From: Podocnemis expansa
Taxonomy: Eukaryota > Chordata > Testudines > Podocnemididae
Assembly (NCBI GenBank): GCA_007922195.1
Contig: ML682024.1
Coordinates: 3,024,051 to 3,088,050 of the forward strand
DNA: 64,000 nucleotides
Reading direction: 5' to 3'
In this document: piece after piece, positions 45,001-64,000 of the stretch
Numbering within the stretch: position 1 is the first letter of the stretch
Layout of the letters: every line of letters starts with the position of its first letter
Translations under genes and position numbers: made by a program
The notes under the pieces: generated by a model
Databases searched by the model: none
What the model was told of the DNA's origin: nothing
The model's input: only the letters and a program-made list of their open reading frames with translations

Positions 45001-48000
45001 GCAACCAACTTACTCATTCTCTGTCTCCTTCAGCCTCCTTTGCAGCAGCTCAGCTGCATCCTCCCTGCTCCCAGGCCTGAAAGGACACAAAGGGTGGTGA
45101 GGGACACCGAGCAGGTCAGAGCCTCCCCGAGTTGGTGCTCAGATCCTGAGAAATCTCTGCTCCCCTCAGTCACAGCCACTTCCTTGGCTCACAAACCATC
45201 ATTCAGTCCTACCACAGATGAGGTGGCCTATGATGTCCACCCATGAGGATGCCTCTTGTTTCATCTGCAGAACTTGCCCCATTGTCCTCCCAAATGGGGA
45301 AAAGGACACACAGCGTAAGCGAGGCTGGGCAGCACTAGGGGTCCCACAGCCTCACTGTATCATTTCTTCCAGAGTACAACCATTCTTACCGTCCATCCCC
45401 AGCACCCTGCAGGGCTTCCGACTCCACAGGTCTCTCCAGCTGGACCCCATTCTCCTGTGAATGAGACCAGAGCCACTGAGCACCACCATGACTCCTGCCA
45501 GAACCAGCCTGACCCCACCCCATCCCCCTGATGGAATGGTCCCAGGCTGAACAGAGCCATCCTGACACCTCCAGGAGCCAGGTCTCAGGGATGGGTCATC
45601 CAAGGAACCTGCTAAAAGGAACCCAGAACTGTAAAGAACATGGAAGCTCCAGAGAGCCAGAGCATTGACACCTAACAATCCACCACTTGAAGGAAACAGG
45701 TTCTCCTCCACAGCAGGGAAGATAAGCAGAGACCAGCTGGAGAACAAACTGTTCACAGGGGGAGGACGCTGCCAGCTCTCACCTGGGACTGAGGGGGACC
45801 AAGAGAGACAGCCTGATGGACTATGTCTCAATCTTGATTTCTCTATGGGAATGTAAAGATGCCCCATATTGGATTCCAGCTGACTAATAAACCCCTCTGT
45901 TCTGGAAATGCTGCCTACTGTTTATGCAAATCCCAGCTGGCTGCATTAGTCCCTGCACTGTGTAAGCGTTCCTGACCAAGAGTCTCTCTCAGCTGGCCTT
46001 GATGAGCAGAGCAAATAGTGTGAATCAGGCATGCTGGATCCCCAAGGCTGAGAGTAGGGAGTGAGGCTGCAGGGCCTGGCTGCTGTTAGTTGAGTTTAGG
46101 CTCTAGCACACGTTCTGAGATTTTGTTTCCAACATGTCTCTTGGCACTTCTGTTCTCTGTTAAATTAACACTTGCATGTCTGTGACAATGTCTGGAAGAG
46201 CTGAGAGATAAGCAGCATTGCAATGTGAGGTGCAAGTACTCAGCTGTGCTCTATTGTTCCCTTGGGAACAGCTGGTCTGGTAATTCTGCAAGCATGCAGT
46301 GGGTCAGGGCTGGGTACTCCATGAGGACGCTTGGCCATCACTGTCCTGCCAAAAGGGTGGGGCTTCTGCAGCCTGTAGTCACGGCTGCCAGGGAGCTGGC
46401 TGCTAGTTTAGCATGGCCAAGGCTCCCTCATACTAAGGGCAGGTGGGAGCGAGGTGTCTTGCACCCTGGAGAGAGATGGGAGCATTACAGTTAATGCTCA
46501 GACCCCTGCAAACTTCTGCATTCCCATCACCTCACCACCCATGCGTTCCCCCTCACACACCTCTCACTGCCCCCAGCAGCTTCCTTACCTTCACCTTCAC
46601 CTTCACACCAGCCTCTCCTGTGGACTGCACTTGCTGCTGGAGAGCCAGTTTCTCCTTCTGTAAAACCTGGTTGGCCTCCTGGAGCTGCTCGAGCTGCCCC
46701 TTCAGCAACTGCAGAGTCTCCAAGCCAGGGACCTGGGGAATGAGGAGCATGAGAAATGGATATCACATCACATTTCCCCCACAGCCAGTGTTCCCACCTT
46801 GCTCCCCACAGTGCCTCCTGCTGCGAGAGGCCAGGTGCTCTGCCCAGGCCACAGGGGCCACAATGTGTAAAGCCCTGCAAATCCACACGGATACAACACT
46901 GATATCCGTGGACCATTTCTTGCAGATACAGGTTGAATACAGATCCACTTATTTGTATCAATGCAGGACTCTAACAATGTGCCTTTTCCCTTCTAGTGTC
47001 TCATTAGCATAGCTACAGATGAGGCAAGCAGGTACGTACTCCCCTATTCAGGGAAGGGGTATTCTATTACTCAGGCAATTGAGGATTAAGTTAGGGGAGA
47101 TTTCTCTCCCTCAACTCTCCTCCCCAGCAACTCTCACCATCAAAGGATCTGCCAACTCCTGGGTCAGGGTCGTAGTGTCCGATTCCTCTGGCTCAGGTAT
47201 TTGCTTCTCCAGGGAGCTCGGCTGGGAAGTTACAAAAGAGCCAGACGTCTCAGAGGAAGCAGTGTCCCTGACCCACCTCCCAACTCCCTGTGGACCTACT
47301 GTGGAAAAGAACTGGGGCAGAAACACTGGGCACAAAGGGAACCAGAGAGATTGATATCCCCTCCTGGCCATAGTGCTGGGCACAGGAGATACAGCAAAAA
47401 TATGCCAACCCCCTTTCCCCTCGGTTAGAGGGGATAGGAAATGCTGATACCTGCTGGCTTCCCTTGAGCTGCTCCACCTCATGAAAGGCCTGCTCCAGTT
47501 TGCGTTTCATCTCGGTCCGCTCGGCGTTCAGTTTCTCCACAACGTCCCGGGCCTCCTGGAAACGAAGCATCAGGAACTCCTTCTCCTCACGCTGTGCTGC
47601 CTGGAAGCGCTGGAATTCCTGGTAGCGCTGCCTCAGCATCTGGTTACTTTGCCGAATGGCCTCTGCCATGGGGATAGGGAGAGCGTGAGGCTCCCTGCAG
47701 CAGCCCAGTGCTAGCTTGGCTTGTGCCTGCTCTTTGTGGCAGTTACAATCCTTACCAGCTCTCACTCCTCCCCCTGTCACCAAGGGGGAATTCTGGCAGT
47801 GTTTTTATGATTCCCATGTGTGCCTCTACCTCTCTCTGTGTTTTGCATTCCAGTGCAGGGAGTGTAAAGGGTAAAGAAGCTGCTCTTGGGGCACTGCAGG
47901 AGCTTTGAGGTGTTCGTGTCACCTAGACAACTGAGACTATATGAATGGGTTGCTTAAGGATTGCAAACACCCCTATAAATGGATGATCCAGAAAGACAAG

Positions 48001-50792
48001 GGGAACCACAATGCCAGAGCCAGGATGGGCCAGGTCACACCTAGCAATAACCAACAAGTAGGAGATTCCCCCACCCCTAAGCTAAGCAAAAGCCCCAGCT
48101 GGAGAACAACTGGGAAAGTGGCAGCTGGATGGATGAAATGCTAACCTTTGGAAACAGACATGTACATGCATCAAGGACAGAGAGACAGAGCCAAGATAGC
48201 TTCTGTGCTAACCCATGGACTCTCAGATTTTGTATTTAGGTGATGAATAAATCAATTGCTTGTTTGAAAAGTTCCCTGATGTTACTGTGAATACATCTGG
48301 GGCCCACAGCATCATAGAAATTAGAAGGGACCACGAGAGGTCATTGAATCTAGTCCCCTAAACTCATGACAGAGCCAGGTACCCTCTCCCTGACAGGTGT
48401 TTGTCTAACCTGCTCTTAGACGCTTCCAATGATGGAGATTCCACAAAAAGAGAAAGAGTCCTGTGCCACTTAAAAACCAACAGATTTATTTTTCACATGA
48501 GCTTTCACGGGAGAAAATCCCACTTCCTCAAAGGCTTTGAAGATGGAGGAACTTACAGAATGGAATGAAAATAAATAGGCAACTTATGCTAGTGTTTAAT
48601 CCCCCTGACAGTTAGGAATTTTTCCCCTCATGTTCAACATAAGCCTTCCTTGCTGTAAGTTAAGTCCATTGCTTCTTGTCCCTTCATTGACAGATAAGGA
48701 GAACAATTTTTCTCCCTCCTCCTCATGACAACCTCTTAGGTACTTTGAAAACTATTATCCTGTCCCCTTTTAGTCTCCTCTTTTCCAGACTAAACAAAAT
48801 CCAGCTCTTTCAACCTTCCCTCATAAGTCAAGTGTTCCAGACCCCTAATCATTCACGTTGCTCTTCTCTGGACTTTCTTGAATTGTCCACATCTTTCCTG
48901 AAATGAGGCACCCAGAACCAGACACAATACACCAGTTGAGGCATAATCAGGGCAGAGTAGAGCAGAAGAATTACTTCTTGTGTCTTTCTTACAATATTTC
49001 TGTTAATACATCCCAGAATGGTGTTTGATTTTCTTTGTAACAGTGTTACACTGTCAATTCACATTTAGCTTGTGGTCCACTACGACATCCACATCCCTTT
49101 CCACAATATCCCTTCCTAGACAGTCATTGCCCATTTTGTACATGTACAATGGATTTTTCTTTCTTAATTTGAGTATTTTGCATCTGTCTCTAGTAATTTT
49201 TTTTTCTATTCACCTTGGACCATTTCACCAGTTTGTCCAAATCATTTTGAATTGTAATCCTATCCTCCAAAGCACTTGCAACTCCTCCCAGCTTGGTATC
49301 ACTCTCAAACTTCGTAAGTGCACTCTCTATGCTATCATCTAAATCACTGATGAAAATATGGAACAGAACCAGACGCAGAACTGATTCTTCCAGCACCCTG
49401 CTCATTACAGCCTTCCAGCATGACTGTGAACCATTGATGACTACTCTCTGTGGTCGGTTATCCAACTAGTTTTTCACCCATCTTAATTAGCTCCATCCAG
49501 GCTGTACTTCCCTACTTTGTTAATGAGAAGGTAACGCAAGACCGTATCAAAAGCCTTACTAACGTCAAGTTACACCATATCTACCCCTTCCCCTCTATCC
49601 ACAAGGCTTTCTACCCCATCATAGAAAGATATCAGGTTGGTTTGACACAAGTTGTTCTTGACAAACCCATGCTGACTATCACTTAGCACCTTATTCTCTT
49701 CTAGATGTTTGCTAATGGCTTCCTTAATCATTTGCTCCATTATCTTTCCTGGCACAGAGATTAAGCTGACTGGTCTATAGTTTTCCTTAGTTCCCTTTTT
49801 ATAGATGGGCACTACATTTGCTTTTTTCCACTCCTCTAGGACCTTTCCAGTTTTCCATGATTTTTCAAAGATAATAAACCAGGGGTCTCAAAACATGTGG
49901 CCCCGAAAGCTATTTCCTGTGGCCCGCAACAACACTACCGTTACTGATATTTGCAATATTGTTGTATGGAAAGGTTTCAGTGGTGCAGTCCTCAGGCTAA
50001 TGTACCAGCCCTCATGGTGATTTGAGTTTGAGACCCCTGTAATAAACCATGGCTCAGATATCTCCTGAGTCAGCTCCTTGAGTATCCTGATGGGGTCTGG
50101 CTTGGCTGGATTCCATGCAGGGACCCATAGGGAGACAGAGGGATTTACTGGTGCCTAAAGTACCAGGCTTGGAGGCCACAGGGTTGCTCCTCTGAACTGA
50201 AGGGGCGCTTGGGGCCCAGCCCACAGAAGGGGTCACTGCCCAGGGACTGACTGCAGGCCAGGCGGTGCACAGACCATACCCTGTGGATCCATGAGACCCT
50301 CACTTTTCAGTTTCCTCCTTCTGCCAGAGGATTTATTTCATTCATTCGTCTCCAAGGATGACTTCCCCCACCCACTCCCAGAGGGCACCTGGCCTCTGCT
50401 GTGTGGACGGGGTAGATTTCCACCTTCCTGATTGTCTTTATCCTAATCGGCGGTACAGCCCCTTCGCACGTGACTAGGGATCGGTGACTGCTGAAAAGCG
50501 TCCTCGAGCAAGTCAGAAACAGAGACCGGGAGCTCCGCCCCCGGGGTGACGGGGAACAGGCGCCGCGCAGCGCCCCGGCCCTGGGTCCCCCCGCGGGGCC
50601 GGCCCCTCCCCCACCCTTACCCTTCAGGTCCTGGTTCTCGGCCAGGAAGCGCTGCAGGACCTCGTGCCCGGCCAGCTCCGGGGGCAGCTGCCACGCCGCC
50701 GCCTTGCCCAGGGAGGAGTCCTCGCCCAGGGCACCGAACTCGCCGCCCGGCTGCACCATCTCGCAGCTGCGGCGCTGCCGGGTCCCGTTCAT
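42081..50792 (-). CDS. IKBKG: NF-kappa-B essential modulator (IKK-gamma), long form
   Basis: NEMO is the regulatory scaffold of the IKK complex. It binds IKK kinases at its N-terminus and linear ubiquitin through its UBAN coiled coil. Coding exons in transcript order: 50792-50621, 47662-47451, 47221-47138, 46732-46589, 45454-45390, 45076-45014, 44731-44620, 43988-43870, 43676-43524, 43381-43285, 43157-43008, 42915-42773, 42453-42392, 42238-42081. All phases join, giving 577 residues. The N-terminus has CEMVQPGG and [12 protein letters not shown] words. UBAN exons read [20 protein letters not shown] and [18 protein letters not shown]. The last exon ends with the CCHC zinc finger ([18 protein letters not shown], then HVMDC). 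The five exons 47221-44620 have no mammalian counterpart that I know (human is 419 residues). The start matches the human MN...CEMVQP. The frame is also open upstream to 51059. Confidence 0.95.
43985..43991 (-). other. IKBKG: NAGNAG tandem splice acceptor in IKBKG
   Basis: On the minus strand the exon boundary reads TGCAGCAG|CTG, so splicing can use either AG. This would include or omit one Gln without changing the frame. Confidence 0.5.
44620..47221 (-). other. IKBKG: Five extra in-frame IKBKG exons (156 codons)
   Basis: Exons of 84, 144, 65, 63 and 112 bases total 468 bases, and each has consensus acceptors and donors with matching phases. They lie between GSQQ and [12 protein letters not shown], where human NEMO is continuous. 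The second and fifth encode heptad-like coiled coil ([38 protein letters not shown]). The first is acidic. The paralogue optineurin has a similarly placed longer insert. Confidence 0.8.
48300..49870 (-). mobile_element. CR1 LINE in IKBKG intron 1
   Basis: The minus strand encodes CR1 reverse-transcriptase fragments ([19 protein letters not shown] at about 49730-49790; then [15 protein letters not shown] and DTKLGG) and ends in the CR1 3' region near 48305. A Penelope-like terminus interrupts the 3' region at 48445-48577. The frame is broken. Confidence 0.85.
48445..48577 (-). mobile_element. Penelope-like 3' end inserted in CR1
   Basis: This minus-oriented terminus ('agagtcctgtgccac', 'gagctttcacgggagaaaat') has a mutated hammerhead core. 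The CR1 sequence continues on both sides, so this is a later insertion. Confidence 0.75.
49880..50039. mobile_element. hAT-type MITE with perfect 8-bp target duplication
   Basis: CAGGGGTCTCAAA and TTTGAGACCCCTG are inverted. TAATAAAC flanks both ends (49872-49879 and 50040-50047). It is 160 bases long and inverted relative to the copy at 19395-19591. Confidence 0.87.
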
Positions 50793-51260
50793 CCAGCCCG
50801 CCGGGCCCGGCCAGGGGGGAGGGAGACAGGCCCGGACGCCTGGGTTCAAATCCCGGAGAAGGGCCGTCGGACGCCTGGGTCCCGCCCTGGGCTGGAGGAT
50901 CCCGAGACCTGCGCTCCCGGCCCCACTTCTGCTTCCCGCTTCCGGGATCGCCGTTCCAGCCCCGCCGGAAGTGCTCTCACACGACCCGGAAGCGGAAGGA
51001 GCGGTGGCGGCGTTGGAAAGAGGCGTGGGTGGCGGCTCTTCCGCCTCGCTAGGTGTCATGGCGAAGTCGGGGGCGGGGCGCCCATTGGCTGGGCGGGCAG
51101 GGGGCGGGGCTGGCAGGGGATGGGGAGCCGGGCGAGCGTGAGGCAGCCGGCGGCGGAGCGAGACTTAGGGAGCGGTGGGCACGCGGGGCGGGGGCCACTG
51201 GGGGGCGTGTGGGATTAGGGGGGCACTGGGGGGCTTTGGAGAGGTCAGCAGCAGGGGGCC
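50520..51260. promoter_or_regulatory. Shared IKBKG-G6PD CpG-island promoter
   Basis: This CpG-dense interval separates the divergent genes. It contains ETS-type sites (CTTCCGGG near 50939, CCGGAAGT at 50965-50972, CCGGAAGC near 50986), an ATTGG inverted CCAAT (51084-51088) and GC boxes (about 51071-51080 and 51101-51110), with no TATA. Non-coding first exons of both genes probably lie here, but I could not place their boundaries. Confidence 0.65.
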
Positions 51261-51336
51261 TGGAGGAGTAGGACAAGGCTGGGGGATAGGGGGCATGGGG
51301 GCAGGGGACAGCTCTGGGGGGGGGGGGAGTGACCTG

Positions 51337-51518
51337 CAGTGGTTCCCAACCTTTTCTCTTCTGTGGCAAACCTTTAGACCTTTAATTATTTTGAGGCACA
51401 CCTCCATCTAGTCCGCAGGTGAACTCATGAATATTCATGAGCCCATCCAGAACACCAGGAAGTTTTTCAAAAAATTCTGGGGCACACCTGCTTGATGGCG
51501 CGTCCGTTGGGAAACACG
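51337..51518. mobile_element. hAT-type element
   Basis: The left end CAGTGGTTCCCAAC and right end GTTGGGAAACAC are inverted. The interior resembles 24684-24850 ('ttgaggcacacc', 'attcatgag'). The target duplication is unclear. Confidence 0.6.
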
Positions 51519-52052
51519 GGAGGGCTGGGGGGTGAGGGTGGGGGCAGGGGGCAGCTGGAGGGCTGGAAGCAGGGGGCGGTGCTGCGAAGGTGCTGGGGAG
51601 CAAGAGTGATAGCAGGGGCCTGAAGCTGTGGAGAGCAGGGAGCAAGGGGGGGGGTGAGGTCTGGTGTCTTGGGATGCAATGAGGGAGTACCTCACAGGCA
51701 GGACTCAACACTCATAACCCTGCTGCCCCCATCCTGGTGCCCCCAGCCTTCTCTTTATACTCCCACTGGGCCCCATTTTCCCCCTATCTTATCTCAAGGG
51801 CCCTTTTCCCTTGCAGGCCCCATTGTCTCTCCTCACACACACACACCCTGGGGTTCCTTCGCCCGCCAGCTCAGAAACTTCCCAGCTTGCTGGTAGATCT
51901 GTTGCCCTGCGCACTCTGCTTTCCTGGCTTGAGGATGTGTGCTGAGGTGGGGGGAGCCATCAAGTAGGCCAGCCCTGTCAGGGGTGGGACGTCCAGCTCA
52001 CCCAAACTTCCTGGTCTTTCTGGTTCTTTTAGGGAGCAACAATTTGAGCACC

Positions 52053-64000
<11,948 letters not shown>

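Noticed and set aside
50546..51218. Plus-strand open frames of 145-185 codons in the IKBKG-G6PD promoter
   Set aside because: They are in a CpG island, antisense to the first coding exon of IKBKG, with Arg/Pro/Gly-rich composition.

Overview
This is a stretch of a vertebrate nuclear genome, most likely from a turtle or another sauropsid. Three multi-exon genes sit in CpG-island-to-repeat landscapes, with canonical GT/AG splice sites. The repeats are the usual reptile mix: CR1 LINEs, Penelope-like elements, DIRS-like elements and many non-autonomous hAT-type elements. The species assignment is an inference from repeat content.

Layout. From 1 to about 23.4 kb I found no host gene. This part holds hAT-type elements, a Penelope-like element (2.37-3.79 kb, minus), a CR1 interrupted by two later insertions (5.9-7.9 kb), the ends of two DIRS-like elements in tandem (9.37-16.12 kb), more CR1, and a LINE C-terminal fragment (22.05-22.63 kb). 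SEPHS2 (plus strand, coding 23882-32938, 8 coding exons) follows. Its reading frame contains an in-frame TGA at codon 48, where SEPHS2 has selenocysteine, and its 3' UTR contains a good SECIS candidate. From 33.6 to 42.0 kb there is a repeat-rich gap with the longest Penelope-like copy. IKBKG/NEMO (minus strand, coding 50792-42081, 14 coding exons) converges on SEPHS2. It shares a CpG-island promoter with G6PD (plus strand, coding 52053 to past the window end), giving the conserved head-to-head IKBKG-G6PD pair. Only the last few G6PD codons are missing.

The genes act in separate processes: selenophosphate supply for selenoprotein synthesis (SEPHS2), the NF-kB kinase scaffold (IKBKG) and NADPH production by the pentose phosphate pathway (G6PD). 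SEPHS2 and G6PD both support redox defence, but nothing in the sequence shows co-regulation.

Most noteworthy: (1) a selenocysteine codon plus a SECIS-like hairpin in an intron-containing SEPHS2; (2) five additional in-frame exons (156 codons) in IKBKG at the point where mammalian NEMO goes straight on, giving a 577-residue protein; (3) hammerhead-ribozyme cores in Penelope-like ends, including a head-to-head pair; (4) a DIRS-like element with inverted termini and an internal complementary region; (5) a GC-rich hAT-type family with exact 8-bp target duplications and large internal palindromes, including one in G6PD intron 2.
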